From Nilaparvata lugens (lineage: Eukaryota > Arthropoda > Insecta > Hemiptera > Delphacidae), in NCBI RefSeq assembly GCF_014356525.2, contig NC_052508.1, forward strand, positions 48,153,858 to 48,217,857: a stretch of DNA of 64,000 nucleotides, written 5' to 3'. A program made the position numbers and the translations under genes. Each line of letters opens with the position of its first letter. Position 1 is the stretch's first letter. Shown here one piece after another: positions 12,843-23,949 of the stretch. The notes under the pieces are model-generated. The model was not told where the DNA came from. It did no database searches and worked only from the letters and a program-made list of their open reading frames with translations.

Positions 12843-12964
12843 TTCATAACTCGATTAGACTACTCCGCAAAAACAATATGGAAGCTTTGAGGATCAGCAT
12901 CACGAATAAAATACATAAGATAGTTTTGGACTCTCCTAGATCAAAGAATGCCATATCACTAAAA
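12843..12964 (+). CDS. ECI2: Enoyl-CoA delta isomerase 2 (peroxisomal), first visible coding exon, copy 1
   Basis: Encodes MEALRISITNKIHKIVLDSP and RSKNAISLK, matching the start of the crotonase fold in ECI2 (human ...ITKIMFNRPKKKNAI...). Acceptor 'tttctttacag' ends at 12842 and the donor AAA|gtaagt follows 12964, phase 0, which joins correctly to the exon at 22680. A Met codon at 12878 is the most likely start; otherwise coding continues from an unseen upstream exon (frame NSIRLLRKNN before the Met). The ORF reading into the exon from 12752 is intron. An identical exon lies 4618 bp downstream, so one of the two is spare or alternative. No acyl-CoA-binding (ACBP) domain, which vertebrate ECI2 has at its N-terminus, is visible. 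Confidence 0.8.
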
Positions 12965-13005
12965 GTAAGTACTGTAGGCTAACTTGAGTTTTCAGTTAGG
13001 GACTA

Positions 13006-13173
13006 CACAATATTATTTTTTTCAATAAAGAAAACTTATGTACCATATTGGAACGGCATAATAAACTATGCTTTTATCGGCGGACACACCACAATATTAT
13101 TTTTCTCAATAAAGAAAACTTGTGTACCATATTGGAACGGCATGACAAACTATGCTTTTATCGGCGGACACAC
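13006..13173. repeat. 84-bp tandem duplication in the intron (copy 1)
   Basis: Two near-identical 84-bp units begin 'cacaatattatttttt' at 13006 and 13090 and end 'atcggcggacacac'. The same pair is at 17624-17791, so this small duplication is older than the 4.6-kb one. Confidence 0.9.
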
Positions 13174-13430
13174 GTTTAATTTCATTCGAGCCTATAAGTA
13201 TAGGCTTAAATGAGCCTAATATAGTATGGATTACGTTATCGTAAGGTAAGATAGCATAGGCCTATTACATCATAGAATAGCCTATTACTTATAGTATAGT
13301 ATAATATTACCTTACCTTAAAGAGGTGAAGAATAACAATTTAATTTTCTCTAATTAGTAATTATTATCCAATGATAATTAGCATGTAATTACTCTGTTTC
13401 TTCAATATTTCTAAAAAAAACGTATATTCT

Positions 13431-14513
13431 ACTAGCCAGCAGGCTCGCTTTGCTCGCCTTATCCGTCTGGCCATGGAGCTCCGCCCCCTGGACCCCCGGA
13501 TATATAGGATCAGCATTTTTCATTTGAGCTTACTTCCTTCCGTAAAAGTCAAAAGACTTTCAGGCACGATTCAATCACCAGTTTTCTTTGAATTATGTAG
13601 TGCAGGGTTGCAAAAATCTTTATTTCAGAATTAATAAATATTCAGTTATTTCTCGATAAGAGACTTTTTGGAATATAATAAGAATTATTGTATTTCAGTC
13701 TAATAGTTTTTGAAATTATTGAAACAGGAAAGATATGGAGAACTGAACAATAATCCATATCTAACCCTCTCAAGTATGAATTTGCTAGCGAAATGCATTG
13801 AAACTCAATATAAACTTGAGAAACAAAACCCTCTACAAAACTGCTGGAAACCTTATTGGGCGTAATTTTGAAGTCCTCTCAAGACAAATTTCTAGCCCCT
13901 ATCTGAACCTCTGTACCAAGTTTGAACATTTTTTATCAATTGATTCTTGATAAATGTCAGAAAACGCACAAAACGCTGAATTTCTGTACTAAATCTGAAC
14001 ATGATTTGTCAGTTCCTGAGAACGCATAGAAAACGCTCAAAAACCGCGAGCTTGGGTGTTATTCCAGACCCTCCCAATACAACTCTTTTATACATCAGCT
14101 GAACCTGTGTACTAAATTTGAACGTAGGTATTATGTTAATTTGATCTCGAAAAACACCTGTTACTATATCGGCGTATCTTTGGCGAACAAAATTCTCCCA
14201 CCTCAGCTAAACCTGTGTACTGAATTTTTTTAATATATTTCTATCAATTATTGAAAAAGGTGAGGTAACGCAGAAAAGCTGAGAAAACGCTAATTTTGGG
14301 CGTATCTTTGGCGTTATTTCAAATTCCTCCTAACACAACATTATTGCATCCCAGCTGAGAAAAACATTTTCTGTTTTTACTTTCCTTGCCCTATTACCAT
14401 AGATAGGTAAGGAAAGTATTGCTTTCCGAAAAAAATTAAGGTACCCCAATTTCTAAACTTCTATACGTTTCAAGGTCCCCTGAGTCCAAAAAAGTGGTTT
14501 TTGGGTATTGGTC

Positions 14514-14569
<56 letters not shown>

Positions 14570-15442
14570 AGTGTATGTGCGTCTCTGTACACGATATCTC
14601 ATCTCCCAATTAACGGAATGACTTGAAATTTGGAACTTAAGTCCTTACACTATAAGGATCCGACACGAACATTTTCGATCGAATGCAATTCAAGATGGCG
14701 GCTAAAATGGCGAAAATGTTGTCAAAATCAGGGTTTTTCGCGATTTTCTCGAAAACGGCTCCAACGATTTTGATCAAATTCATACCTAAAAAAGTCATTG
14801 ATAAGCTCTATCAACTGCCACAAGTCTCATATCTGTAAAAATTTCAGGAGCACTGCACCATCTATGCAAAGTTTGATTTTAGATTCCCAATTATCAGGCT
14901 TCATATACAATTTAAACAAAAATTTTCAAGTGGAAAATATTAAGCATAGAAATTTCTACAATTATTAATGTTCAGTAACATTTTCACCTAAAATTGAAAA
15001 TAAGCTCGAAATTCGAGAAAATAAGATTATTCAATTGCAAACTGTTGATTCTATTAAATCATTCACTATGAACAGATAGCAGACTTTGTGTGTCTGCAGC
15101 GCTATTGTCCTGTCACCAGCTGACTCAGATCTAAGAAAAGTAGACTTGAGATGCGCGGGAACACTAGCGTCACTTGATCATAACGGCAAGGAAAGTTGTG
15201 TGAGTGCATCACACCAGATTTTTTTGTTCTCGATAAAGCTGAGAAAACGCAGATTTTGGGCGTATGTTTGGAAATTTTTCCAAATCCGCTCTTATTGCGC
15301 CTCTAAAGGGCCAACTGAACACACCTACCAAATTTGAAATGTTATGTCATATTTTTATCATATGTTAGGACGATCCAGTCGGGGTCCAGACTAAACGTCT
15401 GGCTTAACGGATATGGCGAGCGAAGCGAGCCTGACGGCTAGT
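13431..15442. mobile_element. ACTAGCCG-family element, copy B (chimeric)
   Basis: Starts actagccagcaggctcgc at 13431 and ends ctgacggctagt at 15442. The left part (to about 14115) matches copy C at 18050-18745, while the right part from 'gaacgtaggtattatgttaat' (about 14120) matches copy A from about 9490 to 10828. It contains one 127-bp unit and a TG run. It carries no ORF of note. The mosaic is what recombination between copies A and C would leave. Confidence 0.8.
14518..14566. repeat. (TG)n microsatellite
   Basis: About 24 TG units inside copy B of the ACTAGCCG element. Confidence 0.95.
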
Positions 15443-17460
15443 AATATAATATTCCCAGGAATATTCCCCAATCAGGAGAGTACCAGCTATTTTGACTACT
15501 CGAGTTCCAGACATTAAAATTTAGTGTATTTAATTTACCTACCTAAAATAAATGCACATACAAGCTATTCTACAATCGAGAATGCAAGGCAATAATTACT
15601 ATTCGTGAAAAAACAGAAAAATTTATATATACAATAACGGGGAGAATCCTTTCTATCGTCATATATAGGATATGCCAGAAAATGTGTTGTTTCAAAAGAT
15701 TCATGGGTGGTGGAAGCGAGAAAGTTGCTCAGAACTAAGTGGAACCAGAGACAAGCAATAAATGCTTATGCTTATCCTTTATCTATGGTGGAACCATTAA
15801 TCCAATTATTTCAAAAGTAGTCGGAAGAAAGTATTTTGAACCGTCTCTTATATTATAATTATCTATCTTTTCTAAAATACAGTATCATACAGTCATTGTG
15901 CTGCTGCTACAGTATAATATAGCTGCTCTTTCAACAGGATTTTACAAGTTGACGTGTAAATTAAATTTGCCGCGCTAGCTTTTCAAAGAATGTTTGCCAA
16001 CATGGAAACTGTTAGTTTTTGAAAGTTTCTTGTGGCAACCCTGCATTATCTAAAAACGCTTTATAACCTCACTTTTCTTTCCACTGCTTATCACTCATCA
16101 TTTTTGTTCAGTATTATTTACATTTACATTGTATTCTAATTTTTTGACAATGACTTCCAGTTTTTTAGACCAATTTTTCAAAGACTGTACTTTCTTGATT
16201 ATATTTTCATAGCTCTAAACAGTTGTTACTTTTTCTATTATCAATAAATACGTAAGTGAAATAACGTAATGTAAGCTATTAGAATAAAACTGCAAATTAA
16301 TCTTGTTCTACTTAATTTTAAAGATAACTTTGACTATTTTATTGACTTGGTAATGCATCTTTGGTGCTGATCTCCTGACTGAATTATCTTGGTAAGTAGA
16401 TTTAATAAATTATTTTTAAATTTATACATTATTATTCAAGTTTTATTTTTGACATTTGGTTAGGTACCACACCTTATCAGGACAATAATAAAGGCTACTT
16501 TTACTTCAATATACTATTTTTTACTCAATGATAGAAAACATAAAGAACACTCACGTACTATTTTTATACTTTCAATACGTACGTGATTTATCTTTAAATT
16601 CAAAATATCAATTAGATTGATATCTATCTGTTTGCAAGATATCCTAGTAGTGAAATAGGTAGCTTATCATTGCAGATAGTATTTTAGAATCTTAACACTA
16701 GAATTCAAACACTTGAGTACCAGCAGAATTCCTGTTAGATCATCAATTTAGTAGACTACATACATTATTGAGTGATTGTTATTGATAAGCAAAACGCTGA
16801 TTTGAAAAGTTGAAACATCAGTGGACCTAAGCGTGAGAGTGTCTAATTCTATTTTGAGAGCTTAGATTTTCAGAAAGTGTTTTGTATCAGTAAGTTTTTC
16901 AAGTCATCAAACTTTTTTTGAATAATTTAAAAATCATTTATCGGTATAAAAGTTTATCCGTCAAGTTTTCTGAGCTATTTATCATTCTATCAAGTTTCGG
17001 CAATCATTTATACAGTCTCTAACTTCAACCTTGTGTGGTTTCAAATAGCCTAATTCAACATCATTGCATCATCTAAGTTTTTAGAATAAACTAAACGTTT
17101 ATGGTAGGTAATAAGTAGTTGTCAATTATTGTTTTTTGTTTGTCAAATTCCAATTAAATTTTATTTATTGTACAAATTCATACATACAATCACATAAGCC
17201 TAATAAGCTATTTACGAGAATAAAATTATTAATTGTACCAAAAAACTTGGAGCACACAAGACTAATGTCTGATCTTGAGCTTGTAATAGACTAGATCATT
17301 GGCTTAATCAATTTAATAGAAACTGCTTTGATATCGTCTTCATCTTGAGTTGCAATCAAAATAAATGCATTGTTTAAAGAAGCTTTCCTAGTTATGTATA
17401 GAAACCGAAGTCACGTCTTTATTCATAAAAAATATAATACTGTAATTTATTTCTTTACAG

Positions 17461-17582
17461 TTCATAACTCGATTAGACTACTCCGCAAAAACAATATGGA
17501 AGCTTTGAGGATCAGCATCACGAATAAAATACATAAGATAGTTTTGGACTCTCCTAGATCAAAGAATGCCATATCACTAAAA
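17461..17582 (+). CDS. ECI2: Enoyl-CoA delta isomerase 2, first visible coding exon, copy 2
   Basis: Identical in sequence and splice sites to 12843-12964, with the candidate start Met at 17496. It lies nearest the next exon (22680), so a simple transcript would use it. The exon is 122 nt, so including both copies would shift the frame: after copy 1 (phase 0), copy 2 would be read FITRLDYSAKTIWKL and then TGA. The copies must therefore be alternatives, for example alternative first exons, or one is silent. Confidence 0.8.
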
Positions 17583-17623
17583 GTAAGTACTGTAGGCTAA
17601 CTTGAGTTTTCAGTTAGGGACTA

Positions 17624-17791
17624 CACAATATTATTTTTTTCAATAAAGAAAACTTATGTACCATATTGGAACGGCATAATAAACTATGCTTTTATCGGCG
17701 GACACACCACAATATTATTTTTCTCAATAAAGAAAACTTGTGTACCATATTGGAACGGCATGACAAACTATGCTTTTATCGGCGGACACAC
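17624..17791. repeat. 84-bp tandem duplication in the intron (copy 2)
   Basis: Counterpart of 13006-13173 in the second duplicated unit, with the same internal differences between the two 84-bp units. Confidence 0.9.
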
Positions 17792-19043
17792 GTTTAATTT
17801 CATTCGAGCCTATAAGTATAGGCTTAAATGAGCCTAATATAGTATGGATTACGTTATCGTAAGGTAAGATAGCATAGGCCTATTACATCATAGAATAGCC
17901 TATTACTTATAGTATAGTATAATATTACCTTACCTTAAAGAGGTGAAGAATAACAATTTAATTTTCTCTAATTAGTAATTATTATCCCATGATAATTAGC
18001 ATGTAATTACTCTGTTTCTTCAATATTTCTAAAAAAAAACGTATATTCTACAAGCCGGCAGGCTCGCTTTGCTCGCCTTATCCGTCTGGCCATGGAGCTC
18101 CGCCCCCTGGACCCCCGGATATATAGGATCAGCATTTTTCATTTGAGCTTACTTCCTTCCGTAAAAAGTCAAAAGAGACTTTCAGGCTCGATTAAATCAC
18201 CAGTTTTCTTTGAATTATGTAGTGCAGGGTTGCAAAAATCTTTATTTTTCCAGAATTAATAAATATTCAGTTATTTCTCGATAAGAGACTTTTTGGAATA
18301 TAATAAGAATTATTGTATTTCAGTCTAATAGTTCTTTGAAATTTGAAACAGGAAAGATATGGAGAACTGAACAATAATCCATATCTAACCCTCTCAAGTA
18401 TGAATTTGCTAGCGAAATGCATTGAAAACTCAATATAAACTTGAGAAACAAAACCCTCTACAAAACTGCTGGGAAACCTTATTGGGCGTAATTTTGAAGT
18501 CCTCTCAAGACAAAATTTCTAGCCCCTATCTGAACCTCTGTACCAAGTTTGAACATTTTTTATCAATTGATTCTTGATAAATGTCAGAAAACGCACAAAA
18601 CGCTGAATTTCTGTACTAAATCTGAACATGATTTGTCAGTTCCTGAGAACGCATAGAAAACGCTCAAAAACCGCGAGCTTGGGTGTTATTCCAGACCCTC
18701 CCAATACAACTCTTTTATACATCAGCTGAACCTGTGTACTAAATTTGAACATTTTCTATCAATTAGTTATTGCAGAATGTGAAAAAACACTGGGAAAACT
18801 CAGTAAAACCGCCTATCTTGGGCTTATATTTGGCGTAATTCTGAGTACTCTCAAGAATGAATTTCTAGACCCTTGCTGAACTTCTGTACAAAATTTTAAC
18901 ATGATCTGTCAATTAGTTCTTGAGAAGAAAAAGCAGGAAAATGCTCAAAAACCGCCGATCTTGGGCGGAACTTAACTTCCATTACAACATTTTTATATCT
19001 CACCTGGCCTATGTACCAAGTTTTATCATTTTTTTGCCAATTA

Positions 19044-22000
19044 CTTACTTACTTACTCCGTGGCTCTACAACCCATTGAGGGTCTTGGCCTTCCGCAATA
19101 TGCCTCTCCATTCGTCTCGGTCTTGCACCTTTCTCCTCCAACCTCTGATACCCATTTCTTTCAGGTCATTCTCTACGTCATCAATCCAGCGCATTCTCGG
19201 TCTTCCCTTTAATCTTCTTCCACCTGGATTCATTCTGTGGACTTTTTTCGCACTCCTGGAGTCACTCATTCGTTCAAGGTGTCCCAGCCAGCTAAGACGC
19301 CTAACTTTTATCTCACTCACAATGTCTGGGTTTCCGAAAAGCTCTCGTAACTCCTGATTAGTACGTATCCTCCATTCTCCATTACTGAAGATAGGTCCAT
19401 ATATTTTCCGGAGGATTTTTCTTTCCCAGACATTAAGTAGCGCTTCGTCTTTTGAGTTAGGACCCAAGTTTCTGCACCATAAAGCACTACTGGTCTAATA
19501 ACGGTGATATATACTTGTATTTTCACTTTCCTAGTGATGAGCCGGGAATTCAAAAAATGTTTCATGGCATAATAGCATCGATTACCTGCTGACAGCTTTG
19601 CTTTGATATCTACCTGCACTTCATTTCTATGTGTTATCATAGCACCTAAGTACTTGAATTCGTCAACTCTTTCAAAGATACTATTGCCCATCACTAGTTG
19701 CCTTTCGTTTTCTTGACCATCTATCCTGCTGTTGAACATGTATTTTGTCTTGTTTGCATTTATGGTGAGTCCTGTATTCTGAGAGCCAATTTCCAGTTGG
19801 TTGAAACCTTCTTCCAGAGCTCTTTTGTTCCTAGCAATCAAAACCACATCATCCGCATATGCCATATATTGCAATGTTCTATCCATGATTGTTCCATTTG
19901 GATTGACAGTCAAGTTTCGCATTACTTTCTCCAAACTTATGTTGAACAGCATTGCTGATAAAACATCTCCTTGTCTCAGACCTTTGCTTGCCATGAAACT
20001 GCTAGATAGTCTCCCTTGCACCTTTATTTTATATTTAGTCTCTTTGAGTGTCATTCTGACCAATCTCACCAGCTTACAAGGTATACCAAATTCTATCATA
20101 GCTTTAATGAGACTATCTATTTTTATGCTATCAAATGCTTGTTTATAGTCTATGTAAAGTTGATGTAGACTTATATTGTACTCATAGCATTTCTCTAAAA
20201 TTGTGCGTATTGTGAATATATGATCTGTACATGATCTGTTCGGCCTAAATCCACATTGATAGTCTCCTATTATCTCATCCATATATGGTATCAATCTCTT
20301 GGCAATTATTTTGGTCAATATCTTATAAGCAACACTTAACAAGGCTATTCCTCTGTAGTTTGTGCAGTCGATTTTGCTTCCTTTTTTGTGGATAGGACAT
20401 ATTAACGCCGTGTGCCAGTCTTCAGGCATTTCTTCTTCTCTCCAGATTTGCACTATCAAACTATGTAATGCGCTGAGGAGCGCAGGGCCACCAGTTTTGA
20501 TCATTTCTGCCGTGATTGCATCTTCTCCAGGCGCTTTGTTGTTCTTCATCGAACCAATGGCTTCTTCCATTTCATGTAGTTGGGGGTCGTGGCTGAATGG
20601 TTCTGGACCTATACGGGTGATTCCTTCCATTCCACCATCCTCTTCTGCAATCTCTCCAAGTAAATCACTGAAATATTCTTTCCATCGTTCAATGACTTCT
20701 TCTTCGCCACCAATGAGGTTGCCTTCCTTATCTGTGCAGAAATTTGTTCGTGGTTGGAAACCAGCTTTTCCTTCACGTATCCTCAGGTACATCTTTCTTG
20801 CATCCTTTGTTTCAGCATATGCCATGATTTCTTCCAGCTTCCTCTTTTCAAAATCTCTTTTCTTTCTACGGCAGACTTGTCTGGCAGACGATCTCTTCTC
20901 TTGGAACAGGTTCATTGTTGCCCTTGTTCTCCTATTCAACATACTTATTCTTGCCTTATTTCTCTCTTCAAGGGCTTGTATGCATTCTTCATCTATCCAT
21001 GTATTTCTGACTTCCTTTCTCTTGTATCCGATTGTCTCCTGAGCACTCATCACAATACTATGTCTCAGATTTTTCCATTTCTGTTCTGCTGTTGTGTCCC
21101 CCGCATGCTGGTATTCTTCTAGCTTATCTTGTAATCTTTGTTGGTAGGCTTCTTTCAGACTTTGGTTTTTGAGTAGCTTTTCACAGTCGAACTTTAGTTG
21201 TTTCTTGCCTTTGGAGAACCCAGTGTTATTTATTCTTTGCCTGTATTTCAATCTTATCATGAAGTGATCTGTGTCACAATCAGCTCCACGAAGACTTCTC
21301 ACATCAAGGATATCTGAGCCGTGACGTCTGTCAATCATAACATGATCAATTTGATTTTTTGTCCGTCCATCTGGGGATAACCACGTCATTTTGTGAACGT
21401 CCTTGTGTTTAAAAAAGGTACTACTAATGGTCATGTTGTTTCCTCCTGCAAAATCAATCATTCTCAGGCCATTCTCATTGCTTTCATTGTGTAGGCTGTA
21501 GGGTCCAATAGTTGGCCTGTAACACTGTTCTCGTCCAAGTTTAGCATTGAAGTCACCAAGGATTATTTTAACATCATACTCAGGGGTATCTTTATAGACA
21601 TTTTCCAGTTTCTCATAGAATTGATCTTTATTATTTCCATCTGCTTCATTGGTGGGTGCATGAACACATATCAAACTTATATTAAAGAATTTTTCTTTTA
21701 TTCTCAGCAAACAAATCCTTTCATTTATTGCTTTGAATCCTATAACTTTGTCCTTAAAATTCTTGTGTACAAGAAATCCTGTTCCAAATGTGTTATGGTC
21801 GTGTCCACTGTAGAATATTGTATGATTACCTAGGTCCATTATTCCATTCCCTTTCCATCTTATTTCCTGTAGAGCTACAATTCCGATTCTATACTTTTCT
21901 AGTTCTTGTCTCAGTCTCATTGTGCTACCGGCTCTATTTAAACTTGTGACATTCCAAGAAGCAATCAACATATCTCTTCTTCTCCTCTTTCGTTTTTCCA

Positions 22001-22293
22001 TCCGTTTCCTAATCAAGTCATTGTCTGTTTCCAAATCAATCCTGTAATTCCTGTCCTGTTCCGAGGCACATTTAGTGGTTTTCGTAACGTAGTTCTTTTT
22101 ACGGGGTAGGATTGTTAGCCCTACCCCAACCCCCAACCTGGAGGACCAGTCCAGTTTTTCTTTCACGGTGGCTATTTTATTTCACCACTACCCCCCGACG
22201 CTGCTGGCTGCAGGGCCGGTGAGCATTCCCCGATTCCAACGGGGACGCGCCCGATGGAGGTAACTGGCAAGTCCCCACACGGGAGGGGACTAA
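19044..22293 (-). mobile_element. RTE-type non-LTR retrotransposon, near complete, with 11-bp target duplication
   Basis: A 3.25-kb LINE on the - strand. The target-site duplication tttgccaatta is at 19033-19043 and 22294-22304. The 3' end is a short (taag)n-type tail (19044-19057) rather than poly(A), as in RTE elements. The 5' UTR at 22167-22293 is GC-rich. It encodes one long endonuclease-reverse transcriptase, broken once near the C-terminus. It is inserted in copy C of the ACTAGCCG element, within the ECI2 intron. Confidence 0.9.
19066..22166 (-). pseudogene. RTE LINE polyprotein: AP endonuclease and reverse transcriptase, one frameshift
   Basis: The start Met is at 22166. An N-terminal AP-endonuclease domain shows SWNVTSLN, LQEIRW (catalytic Glu), LGDFNAKLG and TDHF. 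The reverse transcriptase follows (NYRGIALLSVAYK, YQCGFRPNRSC, LYIDYKQAFDSI, GLRQGDVLS, YADD in MAYADDVVLI). The main frame runs 22166-19317 (949 aa), but near 19450 a small indel shifts it. The family-typical C-terminus (WLGHLERM, GRPRMRWIDDVENDLKEMG) continues in another frame to a stop at 19066. Apart from this shift all key residues are present, suggesting recent insertion; it is probably inactive as a copy, unless the shift is a sequencing error. Confidence 0.9.
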
Positions 22294-22679
22294 TTTGCCA
22301 ATTAGTTTTTAAAAAAAACGCTGGAAAAATGCAGATTTTGGGCGTATTTTTGGAATTTTTTCCAAATCCGTTCTTAGTGTGCTTCTAGATGACCAACTGA
22401 ACAAACCTGCTAAATTTGAACGTATATTGGTCCTGTATATTTTTAGCTCTGATGATTATGAATGAATCAGTGCCATTTCGCTTTTATATAAATAGATTTC
22501 ATCTTGAGCTCAAGATATTTTTTTTTTTACATTTAATACATTACTAATCTGCTTCATTGTGTTTTAAATTTATATTGAATTATGTTCATATTTTTAGTGA
22601 GTTATGCATCCCAATTATGCCATTTCAACGGATAGATTGATATCAATTTATCAATAAATTACTTTTTCAATATTTTCAG

Positions 22680-22852
22680 ATGTATGAGGGCATAACTAAA
22701 GCCTTGAATTCTACGTCAGACAATGAATCAGTTGTAGCAACCGTTATAACGGGGTCTGGAGATTTCTACAGCAGTGGCAACGATATTAAAGGATATATGG
22801 TCGATGGATTTGATTTCGAGAAACAGAGTCAGGAGGCTGCTTCAATCCTTGA
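22680..22852 (+). CDS. ECI2: Enoyl-CoA delta isomerase 2, exon 2
   Basis: Encodes MYEGITKALNSTSDNESVVA, VITGSGDFYSSGNDIKGYMV and on to QEAASILE (residues about 30-87 counted from the exon-1 Met). FYSSGND is the first half of the oxyanion hole of the crotonase superfamily, as in human ECI2 (YYSSGND). Acceptor 'tattttcag' ends at 22679; donor GA|gtaact follows 22852, splitting a Glu codon that the next exon completes. Confidence 0.9.
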
Positions 22853-23629
22853 GTAACTATAAACTTTTTGGTATTTTCAAAATAATATTAATAAGAACAT
22901 TAAATGGAAAATAATAATACTGACAAATAATGGGTAATTCAGGAAAGTATTACATATCCCTTATATTGAAAATTAATTGTAAATAACCAAACAGAACAGA
23001 AAAAGACATGATAGGAATCAAAAGTTTAGATATGAAAGTTTATTTTGATAATATTTTCAATTTTTACTATTTGTATGTGAGTTGAAGTTCCCCATTGTCA
23101 ATACTTTTCTGTGCTTGAATAAACTAGATTTTTATTTTCTTTAAAAATGGAAACAATTTATTCAATTCAGTTGTGTACTTGTGTATCACTAGTATGGAAT
23201 CAGAATATCATAATTATAATCAAATCAAATGACCAACCTCAAGAAAAGTTGCATCTTTTCTGGGATCCCGCGTCCTGGGTTGAAGTCTGAATTTGAGGTA
23301 GCAGAATAAAAAGTTATTAAACTGAATCTAAAACAAATGCTGTGCTAACTTATGTAGAATTCCTTTCCTCGAACTATTCATTTGCTGTGGGAAAATTGTA
23401 ATTGTATTCAACAAGTAGCAGGCTACAATCATTCATTAGTTCCAATTAACTTTTAAATAAATACTTCTATTTTAGACTTTTTTAATCGATTTAAAATAGA
23501 AAGCAATCAGTTTGAAACTAATAAATACGGTACCTCCTTATTTTTATTACAGTAATTTATTATTGTAATGTATTTCATCCATAATATTATTTCTAAGAAT
23601 TTATTCAAATAAAACTGTAATGTTTTTAG
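22853..23629 (+). other. ECI2 intron 2
   Basis: 777 bp, GT...AG, AT-rich, no element recognised in it. Confidence 0.85.
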
Positions 23630-23750
23630 GAAATTTGTCGCATCGTTTGTAAACCATTCAAAGATTCTAATTGCTGTTGTAAATGGCCCCGCCATTGGCA
23701 TAGCAGCTACCACTCTGGCGCTTTGTGATTATGTCGTTGCGTCAGACAAG
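23630..23750 (+). CDS. ECI2: Enoyl-CoA delta isomerase 2, exon 3
   Basis: After 'tgtttttag' at 23629 it completes the Glu codon and encodes KFVASFVNHSKILIAVVNGP, AIGIAATTLALCDYVVASDK (residues about 88-127). NGPAIGIA is the second oxyanion-hole loop and ALCDYVVAS the following crotonase signature. Ends at donor AAG|gtaaaa in phase 0. The next exon is 20.6 kb away. Confidence 0.9.
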
Positions 23751-23949
23751 GTAAAACTCATCTAAGCATCTATAACTGAAATCATAAACTTGAAAAATCA
23801 TAATTAATAAAATCCTGAACGTTACAGTCGCTGAATTTCAATATCAAATTGATTATGCATGTACATTTATGAAATCTGACCAATCTTGAAATAGACTGTA
23901 ATTATATAATTGATCTAATTAAGATAAGATGAGATATATATTTATTGAT

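Larger units (their letters stand above)
15443..18049. repeat. Tandem-duplicated unit U2 (second copy of 10829-13430)
   Basis: About 2.6 kb nearly identical to 10829-13430, offset 4614-4619 bp, with a handful of substitutions and 1-2 bp indels. It includes the second copy of the ECI2 exon, its splice sites and the 84-bp repeat pair. With copy B of the element it forms a 4.6-kb tandem duplication. Confidence 0.95.
18050..22425. mobile_element. ACTAGCCG-family element, copy C, interrupted by an RTE LINE
   Basis: Left end acaagccggcaggctcgc at 18050; its body runs to 19043 and resumes at 22305 after the LINE, ending in sequence related to the right part of copy A (ttgggcgtat, ttttccaaatcc, gaccaactgaac) near 22425. 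No right terminal repeat is recognisable, so the right end is decayed or lost. Confidence 0.65.

Noticed and set aside
19698..21833. Several + strand ORFs of 70-226 codons
   Set aside because: Antisense shadows of the RTE endonuclease-reverse transcriptase.
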